A DNA stretch of 64,000 bases from JAFGLZ01 sp964390905 (GTDB lineage: Bacteria > Planctomycetota > Phycisphaerae > UBA1845 > JAFGLZ01): assembly GCA_964390905.1 (NCBI GenBank), contig CAYMLO010000007.1:42175-106174 (forward strand), read 5' to 3'. Of this stretch, positions 1-8,738 are shown piece after piece. The notes beneath the pieces were generated by a model. It was not told where the DNA came from and did not search any database. It saw only the letters and a list, made by a program, of their open reading frames with translations. A program made the position numbers and the translations under genes. The number at the start of each line of letters is the position of its first letter. The stretch's first letter is position 1.

Positions 1-1
1 G

Positions 2-1960
2 ACGACGAAGGACATCGATCAGTACATCCGCTGGGCGAAGCGGGGGGGTTTTCGGATGATCCTGTTCTCCTACACAGCCTTCACGAAGGGCGCGGGGCAC
101 TTCCGGTGGAACTCGCGGTACCCGAACGGGATGGCGGACCTGAAGCAGGTGGCCGACGCGGTTCGCAAGGCGGGGCTGGCCGTCGGGCTGCACGTCCACT
201 ACAACAAGGCCCACAAGTCCGATCCTTACGTGACGCCCGTGCCCGACGACCGCCTGCACAAGGTGCGGCGGTTCACGCTCGCGTCGGCCATCGACGCTAA
301 GGTCGGCGAGATCCGGGTCAACGAGAATCCCAAGGGCTGTACGCTCGACGACGAACGGCGGATTCTCAAGGCCGGCAAGGAGCTCATCGTCTACGAGAAG
401 TACACGACCGACCCGCCGTATCGGTTCCTGGGCTGCAAGCGCGGCGGGCTGAAGACCACGGCCGCCAGCCACGTCGCGGGTGCGGAGATCTCGCTGTTGG
501 ACGTCGACACGTGGCCCATCTTCGTCCGTTTCGATCAGGACACGGACATTCAGGACGAGACCGCGCGCCGGATCGCCGACATCGTCCGGCAGACGGGGCC
601 GTACGACATGGTCTACTTCGACGGCGCGGAGGACGTGCACTCGCCCCACTGGTACCACTGCGCGAACGCCGCCTACCGGGTCTACAAGCGGCTCGAGCCG
701 GCGCCGATCATCTGCGAGGCGGCCGCCAACACGCACTTCAGTTGGCACATGATGAGTCGGAGCAACGCGTACGATTCCGTGCGGCCGTCGGAGATGAAGG
801 CCTTCTGTCGCAAGGCGCCGTGCCGGACTGCGCCGCGCCGGGCGCTGGACTTCACACGAATCGAATTCGGCTGGCTGCACGGGTTCGGGCGGAGCCACCA
901 GAGCCACATCACGCCCGACACGCTGGAGTACATCCTGAGCCGCGGGGCGGCCTGGGACTGTCCGTTCTCGATGACCGTGAATCTCCGCCAGCTCGAGACG
1001 AACCCCCGCACGGAGAGCTGCTTCGACGTGATCAAGATCTGGGAGGACGCCCGGGTCGAACAGAAGCTCACGGACGCACAGCGCGAACAGCTCAAGAATC
1101 TGGACCAGGAGCACCACTTGTTTGTCAACGCGGCGGGGCAGTACGAGCTGGTGGCGATCAAGGAGGTGGCCTCCGTTGCGGACGGCCGATCCATCCGCGC
1201 CTATACGTTTCGCCGGCTGGGCCAGACGGATCGGACGTACGTGCTGTTGTGGGCCGCACATGACGACGTGGACCTGACGGTGCCGGTGCCCTCGAACCGC
1301 GTGGTCGCGATGCGTCCGTTCGGCAAGCGCGTTGCGACGCGGGGTACGGACGGCAAGATCACAGTCTCGGTGGGCGAGCGGATGTACCTGGCCATCGTCG
1401 GGGCGGACGTGGCCGGCGTCGAGGACGTGCTCCGCCGTTCGACGTCGTCGGCAGGTGTGCCGGTCGTGATCTATCGGCAGGCGGAGACGTTCGCACGATC
1501 CGCGGGCAAGATTGGGCTGGCCAGCGCCGCTGGGACGAAGGATCCCGAGGCGATGGGCAACTGCGTTGTGCCGACGGGACGTGTCCCGGGCGAAGCGAAG
1601 CAGGGCAGCTATGTCGAGTACGCCTTCGACATCCCGTACAGGGGCCTATGGCAGCTGTGGGGGCGGATGAAGTACCGGGATACGAACAGCAACTCGTTCT
1701 TCGCCGCGGTCGCAGACAGGCCGGGGACGGTGCAGCGGTTCGGCAACAGCTTCGTCTGGGGCAAGTGGCTGTGGGATTCGGACGTGACGTTCAAGCTCGA
1801 CAGGGGCCCGGTGAAGATCCACGTGATGGTGCGTGAGGCCGCGCCGAACGTCAGCCCCCTGTTGGACGTGCTGTGTCTGACCAACGATGGGGCGTACACG
1901 CCGTCCGATGCGGACGCCGCCAAGCAGCCCGGCGAGCGGGGGCGTCCGGCTCGGCGCTGA
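2..1960 (+). CDS. Exported TIM-barrel glycoside-hydrolase-like protein, 5' end outside window
   Basis: The reading frame is open from base 2, so the N-terminus lies upstream; the first in-window ATG at 56 is internal. The first half looks like a (beta/alpha)8 glycosidase: alternating strands, an aromatic-rich segment, and the motif MVYFDGAED near base 609 at a strand end, where catalytic acids of GH13/GH31/GH36-like barrels sit. A beta-sandwich region follows (near 1200-1400), then a C-terminal carbohydrate-binding-like beta domain (near 1460-1900) beginning with a VVIYRQAETF segment. The stop lies about 20 bp before the nitrilase-like gene, which suggests co-transcription. The substrate cannot be assigned. 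The fold is inferred from pattern; I recognise no specific GH family. Confidence 0.7.
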   Translation, partial: TTKDIDQYIRWAKRGGFRMILFSYTAFTKGAGHFRWNSRYPNGMADLKQVADAVRKAGLAVGLHVHYNKAHKSDPYVTPVPDDRLHKVRRFTLASAIDAKVGEIRVNENPKGCTLDDERRILKAGKELIVYEKYTTDPPYRFLGCKRGGLKTTAASHVAGAEISLLDVDTWPIFVRFDQDTDIQDETARRIADIVRQTGPYDMVYFDGAEDVHSPHWYHCANAAYRVYKRLEPAPIICEAAANTHFSWHMMSRSNAYDSVRPSEMKAFCRKAPCRTAPRRALDFTRIEFGWLHGFGRSHQSHITPDTLEYILSRGAAWDCPFSMTVNLRQLETNPRTESCFDVIKIWEDARVEQKLTDAQREQLKNLDQEHHLFVNAAGQYELVAIKEVASVADGRSIRAYTFRRLGQTDRTYVLLWAAHDDVDLTVPVPSNRVVAMRPFGKRVATRGTDGKITVSVGERMYLAIVGADVAGVEDVLRRSTSSAGVPVVIYRQAETFARSAGKIGLASAAGTKDPEAMGNCVVPTGRVPGEAKQGSYVEYAFDIPYRGLWQLWGRMKYRDTNSNSFFAAVADRPGTVQRFGNSFVWGKWLWDSDVTFKLDRGPVKIHVMVREAAPNVSPLLDVLCLTNDGAYTPSDADAAKQPGERGRPARR

Positions 1961-1982
1961 CGAAGTGCTATGAGGGGTATTG

Positions 1983-4253
1983 ATGCGTGCGTGTTGGGTC
2001 CTGATCGTGGCGGTGGCGGCGTGTCCGGTCGTTGCAGAGGACATCTTCCGTGAGCGATTCGAGGCGATCGGCAAGGTCGAGCCGTTGAAGCATACGTGGG
2101 GGGACAAGCCGTCCGAGGTCGCGCTCAACAAGGTCGAGGCCAAGGTGGGCGTGGCGGGGTCCGCGGCCGCCCACTTGAGACTGACGTATCCCGCCCGGGT
2201 CAAACACAAGCTGTCGTACTGGACCTACACGCTGGCCGAGCGCGTGCCGCTGATCCCGAAGCTCGAGACGATCTCATTTCGCGTCAAGACGAACGTGCCA
2301 GTGTCGATCAAGATCGGCATCTGGCCGTTTGGGTTCATCTACCACGGCCCGACGGTGAAGGCGTCGGCGGCGTGGCAGGCGGTGACGCTGCCCGCGGCCT
2401 ACAGAGAGCTCAAGAAATGGTGCGAGGGTGGCAAGCAGAGCGCGGAGCGCGGCTGGGTGAGTCAGATCATCGTCGCGGTGCACGATCGGGCCGGGACGAA
2501 GGCGGACGTGCTGGTCGATGATATTGCGCTGGCGGGTCCGGCCGGTGCAGCCAAGGCGTCGCAGGATGTGGCGTTCGCCCGACGGACCCGGCGCGTGCGG
2601 ATCGCACCGATTTCGCTGGTTTGGGATCAGGGCCATCGTACGCTCGACCGTGTGCTGAGCGCGCTGGACGAGGCAGGCCTTCTGCAGGCCGACGTCGCCT
2701 GTCTGCCCGAGGAATGCGTCCAGCAACCCGCTGAGCCCATCCCCGGTCCGGCGTCCAACGCGATCGCCAAGAAGGCGGTGCAACATCGCATGTACGTCGT
2801 GGGCAACCTCCGCGAGCGCAACGGTGACAAGACGTACGTGACGTCGTTCCTGTGTGACCGAAGGGGCGAGTTGATCGGCAAGTACCGCAAGTCGCACCGG
2901 TTGCCGTACGAGCGCGGCATCGAGCTGGGCGACGACCTGCCCGTGTTCGCGACGGACGTCGGGGCGATTGGGTTGAAGATCGGCACGGACCACTACTTCC
3001 CGGAGATCGACGTGGTGCTCCGTCGGCGGGGGGCGTCGCTGATCGTCTGGTCGACGTCTCCGTTTCCGGTTCGCGATGAGCACTTGATCACGCTTGCGGT
3101 TCGCGGCAGGGCGGTTCAGAACGGATGCTACTACGCGGTCGCGCGGTACGCGGGCAAGGAGGGCTACGGCGGGTACAAGGATCGGTTTTCGTGGACGGGG
3201 ACCTGGCCGCTGGGGCGGGCCCAGGTGTTCGACCGCGACGGCCACACGCTTGCCGATTCCGGGCACGGGGGTGGCGTGGCGATGGCGGCCATCCCCGCAT
3301 TGCGTTTGGGCGGCACGCCGCATGACGGGGGGTATCCGACGGCGGGCAAGTTCTCGTTGATCACGGCCGAGAAGCTACCTCCGCCCCGATCGCGCGAACC
3401 GGGCATGAAGCGGATCATCCGCGCTGCCGCGATCGAGTACGAAGGCAACATCGACCGGCTGATCGCCAAGCTGGATGCGTGCGGACAGTCGGGCTGTGAC
3501 ATCGCGTGTCTGTGGGAGTACGTCTGGTATCGCTCGGACGCGGAGGTGGTCGAGTTCCAGAATCGCAATCGCGCGTCCCTGTCGCGTGTCGCCGAGGCGG
3601 CCAAGCGCAACAAGATGTATGTCGTCATCGCCGGCGAGCTGGAGCGCGGTTTCAATGAGGCCATCCTCTATGACCGGCAGGGCCGCGAGATCGGGCGATA
3701 CACGAAGATCAACCAGACGACCTCCAAGGAGTCCAAGTACTACCAGGCCGGGGAGCAGGTCGGCGTCTTCGATCTGGACTTCGGGCGGATCTGCACGAAG
3801 ATCTGTGCGGACGTCTACGCGCACGAGATCGACCGCATCGCCGGGCTGCACCAGGTGGACCTCATGCTGCACCACACGCAGGACGCCGGGCCCTTCACGG
3901 AGCACACGCGACTTCGCGAGGCGCATCGTTGTGTCGACAATGGGTACTTCCTGGTTCGTGCGGCCAGCCGGACGGGGCAGCGGGACCATCGCACGTACAT
4001 CATGGACCCGTGGGGGATGGCCATCGCCCGGTCTCAGTTCGGCGCGGACAACCCGCCCGTGATCGCGACGGTGCAGCTGGACAACCGGCCGAAGTACTAC
4101 GAATGGCCCGAGGAAGTCCGCAAGACCGGTCCGTATCCCGATCCCTACAAGCGGAAGCTGCGACCGGTCGCGAAGGGCGACTTGCGGGCCGTCATCAACG
4201 CCCAACGTCGTCCGCGACTGTATGCCGTTCGCGGCAAGGATCCGGCGAGGTGA
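1983..4253 (+). CDS. Secreted tandem nitrilase-fold (carbon-nitrogen hydrolase) protein, first domain lacking the catalytic Cys
   Basis: This 756-residue protein starts at ATG 1983 after a GAGGGG Shine-Dalgarno. A short hydrophobic leader ending near PVVAED predicts export. A jelly-roll or CBM-like domain (about 25-185) is followed by two carbon-nitrogen hydrolase domains (about 200-455 and 470-725). The family uses a Glu-Lys-Cys triad to hydrolyse amides or nitriles. Domain 2 is complete: Glu512 (CLWEYVW), Lys575 (GRYTKIN), Cys608 (TKICADVY). Domain 1 keeps Glu243 (CLPEECV) and Lys303 (KYRKSHR), but the nucleophile position reads KIGTDHYFPE, with Gly334 instead of Cys. Domain 1 is therefore probably catalytically dead, perhaps a partner or substrate-binding module. 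Most family members have one domain and are cytoplasmic, so a secreted tandem form is unusual. The substrate is unknown. Confidence 0.85.
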   Translation: MRACWVLIVAVAACPVVAEDIFRERFEAIGKVEPLKHTWGDKPSEVALNKVEAKVGVAGSAAAHLRLTYPARVKHKLSYWTYTLAERVPLIPKLETISFRVKTNVPVSIKIGIWPFGFIYHGPTVKASAAWQAVTLPAAYRELKKWCEGGKQSAERGWVSQIIVAVHDRAGTKADVLVDDIALAGPAGAAKASQDVAFARRTRRVRIAPISLVWDQGHRTLDRVLSALDEAGLLQADVACLPEECVQQPAEPIPGPASNAIAKKAVQHRMYVVGNLRERNGDKTYVTSFLCDRRGELIGKYRKSHRLPYERGIELGDDLPVFATDVGAIGLKIGTDHYFPEIDVVLRRRGASLIVWSTSPFPVRDEHLITLAVRGRAVQNGCYYAVARYAGKEGYGGYKDRFSWTGTWPLGRAQVFDRDGHTLADSGHGGGVAMAAIPALRLGGTPHDGGYPTAGKFSLITAEKLPPPRSREPGMKRIIRAAAIEYEGNIDRLIAKLDACGQSGCDIACLWEYVWYRSDAEVVEFQNRNRASLSRVAEAAKRNKMYVVIAGELERGFNEAILYDRQGREIGRYTKINQTTSKESKYYQAGEQVGVFDLDFGRICTKICADVYAHEIDRIAGLHQVDLMLHHTQDAGPFTEHTRLREAHRCVDNGYFLVRAASRTGQRDHRTYIMDPWGMAIARSQFGADNPPVIATVQLDNRPKYYEWPEEVRKTGPYPDPYKRKLRPVAKGDLRAVINAQRRPRLYAVRGKDPAR

Positions 4254-4287
4254 GGACGCGGACGCGCTGGCCAGACGGGAGACGGCG

Positions 4288-6726
4288 TCAGTTCTTCAGG
4301 GTCACGTTCAGAATCGCGTAGGGGCAGCCACTGGGCAGTTGGGTGTGCAAGTTGCAGCCGTCTTGTTTGGTGGGGGCATCCAGGTCGCCGCGGGGGGTCC
4401 ACCACTTGACGGTCTCTGTCTGCATGCCGGGATCGAGCCGGACGGTGAACGGGAGCTTCACGCTTGATGCGCTGCCGTGGTTGGCGGCATGGACCCACAG
4501 GCGGGCCGGGTTTTCTTGTCGGTAGGCGATGAACTCCCATTCATCGGGGGATGAGCTGCGCTCGAGACGCAAGGCGGGCGCCGCCCGGCCGGCGAGGGCT
4601 CGGACCAGCGCCTCGCCGGATTCGAACCAGACGATCCGGCCCTCGCCGACGGGTTTGGCCGCCGGGGGCGTTGCGCCGAGGTGATCCGTCAGCAGCGATT
4701 TGGGACGAAGCCGGCCGATCGGGTCGTACCAGGCGGTATCGGGTGTGGCCAGCAGCGTCCCGCCTTGGCGGACCCACCTGGCGAGGGCTTGGCCCTCGTC
4801 GTCGGCCAGACAGGCAATGCCATCGGCGATGACGATCTCGCACCGGGTCAGGTCGAATGCGGGCAGGTCGATGTCGCGAAGCGGCTCGACCTGGATCTGC
4901 GCCTGCCGCAGGACCTGCAGGTGCGGCGGGAGGAGGGTGCGATTCAGGTAGTCCCGTTGGCGGAGCGAGAACAGCAAGACGACGTTTGCCCAGCGACGTA
5001 CCCCGCGTGACCCCTCAATCCATCGCCTGGCCAGCCGCATATGCCGCCCGAGCGTGTCTAACGACGGGGAAGGCCGCTCAAAACCGTAGAAGACGATCCA
5101 CGGCCTGGCGCCGTTGGCCAGCGAGGCGGCGGAGATCGACGCGATCGTCTCGGGCGGGCGGAGCTGCCGGTAGTCCTTTCGGCTGAAGGTTCCCAGGTAG
5201 TTCCACAGCGGCCGACCGCGAGCCAACGCCTGGCCGAGGAGCATCTTGGCCGACATCTCGGCCGCGTCCAGCCCGACCGACTCGGATAGGACGGCGTCCT
5301 CTTGGGCGTACTGCAGGTTCGTGGCCAGCAGCCAGCTTGGGTAGAGGTATTGCGTGTTGGCCAGCAGGACAAGGCCGGGGCGTTCCCGGCGTAGCGCCGC
5401 GCGGAACTTGCCGGTCGCTTCGGCCCAAACGCGGTTCCGCCAGTGGATCCAGACGCGGAACAGATTGCCCTCGTGGGTCGGGATGCGCACGGTCTTGGGG
5501 TCGGCGACGCCGAGGAGGCGTCGCGCGCGCTCTGCTCCGAACCGCGCGGCGATGTAGGCTCCGAATCGCTGCTGGCAGGACGCACAGTGGCAGGTCGGTT
5601 TGCCCGCGGTGGTGTGGAGGAACTCGTTGTTGTCCAGCATGACGGCGTCGGGCTTCCATCGTTGGATCAGCCTTCGAGTGTAGTCGATCGTGTCGTCGAG
5701 CGCGGGCGTCGAGGGGCACAGCCAGGGCTGGCCGTACACAACGACAGGGGTGCCATCAGCATCGACTTGTCGCCAATCAGGATGATCCCTGGCCAACTGG
5801 CCGGACTCCCAGGTTGTATCGTGGCCACAATGCATGATGCTGGTGTACAGGATGATGCGGAAGCCGTGGGCGCGGTAAGCCTCGAGGGCGTCGGCGAACG
5901 CCTGGTCGGTGATCCGCATGGATGCGTTCTCGTCGGATCGATCAGCCGTGATGGCGTTGTGGGCGTTCGGGGGGAGCATGATGATCGTGTTGAAGCCGAA
6001 TTCTTGGCTGAGCCTGGCAGCCCAGATGGCGTGGTCCTTGACGGCGATGGCTTGCGAATACCCCCAGGGTTGAACGATCCGCGCCAGCGCCGGCCAGCCG
6101 CGCGTGGGCGCTGCGGTCGGCAGGGGCAGGTCGGGCGGCAGCGGCTCTGGCTGTGCCACTCGCACGGGTTTGGTTAGTGCCATTCGCTCGCCGTGCTCGC
6201 CCGACAGCACGAGATCCGTATAGACGACGCGGATCGGGAAGTTGGTCACCAGCTTCCGAATGCACACGCCGGCCTCGATCGTCAAGCCCTGTTCGCTGCG
6301 GTCGTCGTCGTCGAACACTACCTGGACGGACCTGGGCGCCCGTTCGCCGCCCGCGACGTCGGCCGACCAGACCACGCGTCCGTTGACGTAGACCTCAGCG
6401 AAGATGTGACCCGCCGTCGGGCCGACGAAGCCGTCGGACACGCGGAACGATAGCGTCTTTGTGCCGGTGGGCGGCCGGGACAGCGCTCGCCGCGCCCACG
6501 CACGGGCGGGCGGTTCGGCCCGGGTGTTTCCCGGCAGCGAGACAACGATCGCCTGCCGAACGACCCCGGCTCGGAAATCGGGGTGGCCGTCGACGGCGAC
6601 GTTCCACGGGGCGCCGCGAGCTCCGGTCCGCCATCCGTCCGCGTCGCCCGCCAGCAGAAGACGCGCTGCCAGGGCGATCGGCAGCCCTAGCCAGACGATC
6701 GAGATCCTGGGAGGTCGGCGTGTCAC
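4288..6726 (-). CDS. Exported glycoside-hydrolase-like protein with trimerisation-like domain
   Basis: This protein of about 812 residues starts at GTG 6726 and has a hydrophobic signal segment (IVWLGLPIALAARLLLAGD). Residues about 40-190 form an N-terminal beta domain. A TIM-barrel hydrolase region follows with an AVMLDNNEF strand and a Cys cluster (PTCHCASCQQRF) of the C-x-C-x2-C type often seen in exported barrel proteins annotated as family 10 or GH42-like. A glutaminase-I-like alpha/beta segment (IVIADGIACLADDEGQALA) resembling beta-galactosidase trimerisation domains comes next, then a small beta C-terminus. It ends convergently 34 bp from the nitrilase-like gene and is the last gene of a minus-strand run after the DUF4091 gene (13 bp gap). 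Substrate unknown. Confidence 0.75.
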   Translation of the reverse strand: MTRRPPRISIVWLGLPIALAARLLLAGDADGWRTGARGAPWNVAVDGHPDFRAGVVRQAIVVSLPGNTRAEPPARAWARRALSRPPTGTKTLSFRVSDGFVGPTAGHIFAEVYVNGRVVWSADVAGGERAPRSVQVVFDDDDRSEQGLTIEAGVCIRKLVTNFPIRVVYTDLVLSGEHGERMALTKPVRVAQPEPLPPDLPLPTAAPTRGWPALARIVQPWGYSQAIAVKDHAIWAARLSQEFGFNTIIMLPPNAHNAITADRSDENASMRITDQAFADALEAYRAHGFRIILYTSIMHCGHDTTWESGQLARDHPDWRQVDADGTPVVVYGQPWLCPSTPALDDTIDYTRRLIQRWKPDAVMLDNNEFLHTTAGKPTCHCASCQQRFGAYIAARFGAERARRLLGVADPKTVRIPTHEGNLFRVWIHWRNRVWAEATGKFRAALRRERPGLVLLANTQYLYPSWLLATNLQYAQEDAVLSESVGLDAAEMSAKMLLGQALARGRPLWNYLGTFSRKDYRQLRPPETIASISAASLANGARPWIVFYGFERPSPSLDTLGRHMRLARRWIEGSRGVRRWANVVLLFSLRQRDYLNRTLLPPHLQVLRQAQIQVEPLRDIDLPAFDLTRCEIVIADGIACLADDEGQALARWVRQGGTLLATPDTAWYDPIGRLRPKSLLTDHLGATPPAAKPVGEGRIVWFESGEALVRALAGRAAPALRLERSSSPDEWEFIAYRQENPARLWVHAANHGSASSVKLPFTVRLDPGMQTETVKWWTPRGDLDAPTKQDGCNLHTQLPSGCPYAILNVTLKN

Positions 6727-6739
6727 GGTGCGCCTGCCT

Positions 6740-8665
6740 TCAGTCCGTCAGCTTGAACGTCCGCTTGGCCGTTCGCTTCTTGCCCTTGTGCTCGACTGTG
6801 ATCGTGAGGGTGGGCTGGCGGTCGGGCATGAAGTGGGCCTGGAGGAAGTACCCGCTGGGCCGGACGTTCTTGATCGGCTTGCCGTTGAGGGTGACCTTCG
6901 CGCCGGGCGGCACCAGGCCGCGGACACCGACGTTGCGCGGGCCTGCCGGAACCACCGTCCCTTCGGGCGGCGAGGTCTGCACGATCAGCAGCGGGTCGCT
7001 CTGGAGCGATTCGATCTCCTCGGCGATCGCGCGGCGCGTGTCGAGCATCACCTTCGGATCGCGCGTGTAGTCGTGGAACGACCAGACGACGCGGCGGCAG
7101 AGCTCCAACGACCGTTGGCGCGGGTCGAGCCAGAACGCCTCCGCGCCGATACGCTTCTTGATCTTGGCAAGTCGATCCCGGAGGACCCACAGGTACTCGA
7201 AGTCCTGCAGTCCGTCGCGCTGGGCGCTGAAGCGGAGCGATCCGATCAGGCCCTTCTTGCCGGGATAGGCGATCGCTCGGTCGCCCAGCGGCAGGCCCTT
7301 GCTGATGCCTTCTTGGGTGTAGGGCTTGTCGCCCGCGAAGTGGTTCAGGCCCCAGTGGAGGAAGCCGTCCATGTCGTACAGGTAGTTGATCCAGTGCAGG
7401 ACGCGGGCCTTGACGAGGGATTGGTCGAGGAACCGATTCGGGTATCGTCCCACCGGGTGGCAGCAGGTGTAGTACCACAGCTCGGCGCCGTCGCGACGGA
7501 CCTGGTCGAACCGGGGGTACCACAGGTTCAGGTGGCTGAGCTTGGGCACGTAGATGTCGAGCTTGCCGAGGTACTCGGCCTCGACGGCCTCGATGCATCG
7601 GACGCTCGGCGCGGTCTTGTGGACGCGGTCGACCAAGGCAGCGTAGGACTCCTCGTGATGGATGAAGGGTTCGTCGCTGATGCTGACGGCGAACCGGTTC
7701 TTCCAGCCGCGCCGTTTGATGAGTTTCTCGAGCGCCGCGAGCCGACGGAAGTTGGCCTCGACCGGCCGGATGCGGCTGACCGGGTCGGTCAGGCTCGCGG
7801 TCCGCCGGCCCACCGAGTGGAGCTGGATCTGTCGGATGCCCGCCTTGAAGGCCGTCTCGGCGTAGCGTTCCAGTCGAGAGGCGTCGTGCGTGAATCCCTC
7901 CTTGGCCGTGCCCTTCTCCTGGATCAGGCCGATCGATGTGTTGACGTCTGTCTGACGGTGACCGGCGAGGAACGCGCAGAACTCACCGAGCAGGTCCCAG
8001 TACGCGTCGGTGTAGGGCTTGACCTGTTTGTCGAACCCGATGCCCGGGAACCGCCACCAGTTGACTACCGACAGATGCCGTTCGTTGGGGACCTCGAAGT
8101 CCCAGACATGCAGGCGGATGGGCAGCTCGACGGGTCGGGTCCCGCCGCGGACCATCAGCTTGCCGGCGTAGTCACCGGGCTTGGCCTTTGGGGGGATCCG
8201 GATCTCGACCCAGATCGGCTGGGCCTGGTTGGCCTTGATCGGGATGGCGGTGTCTTCCCAGTAGGGGTCGGGGATGCTCGCGGGCGCTTTGGCCACCAGC
8301 TCGTCGGGGGGGATACCTCCCGTGTTTCGCTTGACGTCGATGTAGCGGACCCATTGCGGTTTGACCGCCGCGGCCGGGATCGTCGCGCCGGAGGGACGAT
8401 GGCACAGGTCGGTCACCGCGAGTTCCGCCCCGGCGAGGTCCTTGCCCACCCGGAACACGGCCTGCCCACTGACGATCTCGCGACGCGCACCAGCCAGTTG
8501 CAGCGCCGAAGGCCCGTCCTTCGGGGGCGTGGCCGACCGCATCACCTTGGTCAGGCAGTCAGTCGGCCACAACGCACCGGCTGAGGCCGCATGTCCCATC
8601 TGCGCCAGACAGAACGATGCGCCCAGCAGGATCAGAAGCACAGCGCGGATGTTCGGCCCGTCCAT
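6740..8665 (-). CDS. DUF4091 (GH123-like) exported protein
   Basis: I place the start at ATG 8665, preceded by a strong GGAGGAG six bases upstream; a GTG at 8680 lies inside that ribosome-binding site. The signal peptide is AVLLILLGASFCLAQMGHA. An N-terminal beta-sandwich (about 30-190) leads into a TIM barrel with the DUF4091 hallmarks: ISDEPFIH, a GFLHWGLNHF strand, and the C-terminal RFSAQRDGLQDFEYL signature. A final beta domain carries LNGKPIKNV. DUF4091 proteins are related to GH123 beta-N-acetylgalactosaminidases, so amino-sugar glycan cleavage is possible but not shown. It lies between the DUF4159-like gene upstream and the GH-like gene 13 bp downstream, probably one operon. Confidence 0.85.
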   Translation of the reverse strand: MDGPNIRAVLLILLGASFCLAQMGHAASAGALWPTDCLTKVMRSATPPKDGPSALQLAGARREIVSGQAVFRVGKDLAGAELAVTDLCHRPSGATIPAAAVKPQWVRYIDVKRNTGGIPPDELVAKAPASIPDPYWEDTAIPIKANQAQPIWVEIRIPPKAKPGDYAGKLMVRGGTRPVELPIRLHVWDFEVPNERHLSVVNWWRFPGIGFDKQVKPYTDAYWDLLGEFCAFLAGHRQTDVNTSIGLIQEKGTAKEGFTHDASRLERYAETAFKAGIRQIQLHSVGRRTASLTDPVSRIRPVEANFRRLAALEKLIKRRGWKNRFAVSISDEPFIHHEESYAALVDRVHKTAPSVRCIEAVEAEYLGKLDIYVPKLSHLNLWYPRFDQVRRDGAELWYYTCCHPVGRYPNRFLDQSLVKARVLHWINYLYDMDGFLHWGLNHFAGDKPYTQEGISKGLPLGDRAIAYPGKKGLIGSLRFSAQRDGLQDFEYLWVLRDRLAKIKKRIGAEAFWLDPRQRSLELCRRVVWSFHDYTRDPKVMLDTRRAIAEEIESLQSDPLLIVQTSPPEGTVVPAGPRNVGVRGLVPPGAKVTLNGKPIKNVRPSGYFLQAHFMPDRQPTLTITVEHKGKKRTAKRTFKLTD

Positions 8666-8738
8666 CTCCGTCTCCTCCACCGTGTCAGGTTCGCTTTACG
8701 TTCGGACGGCACGTGCGACGCACCGAGTGGAAACGGCG

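Noticed and set aside
6461..8584. Long plus-strand open frame opposite the DUF4091 gene
   Set aside because: Antisense shadow with Asp/Val/Gly-skewed composition; the minus-strand DUF4091 protein has clear family motifs and a strong start.
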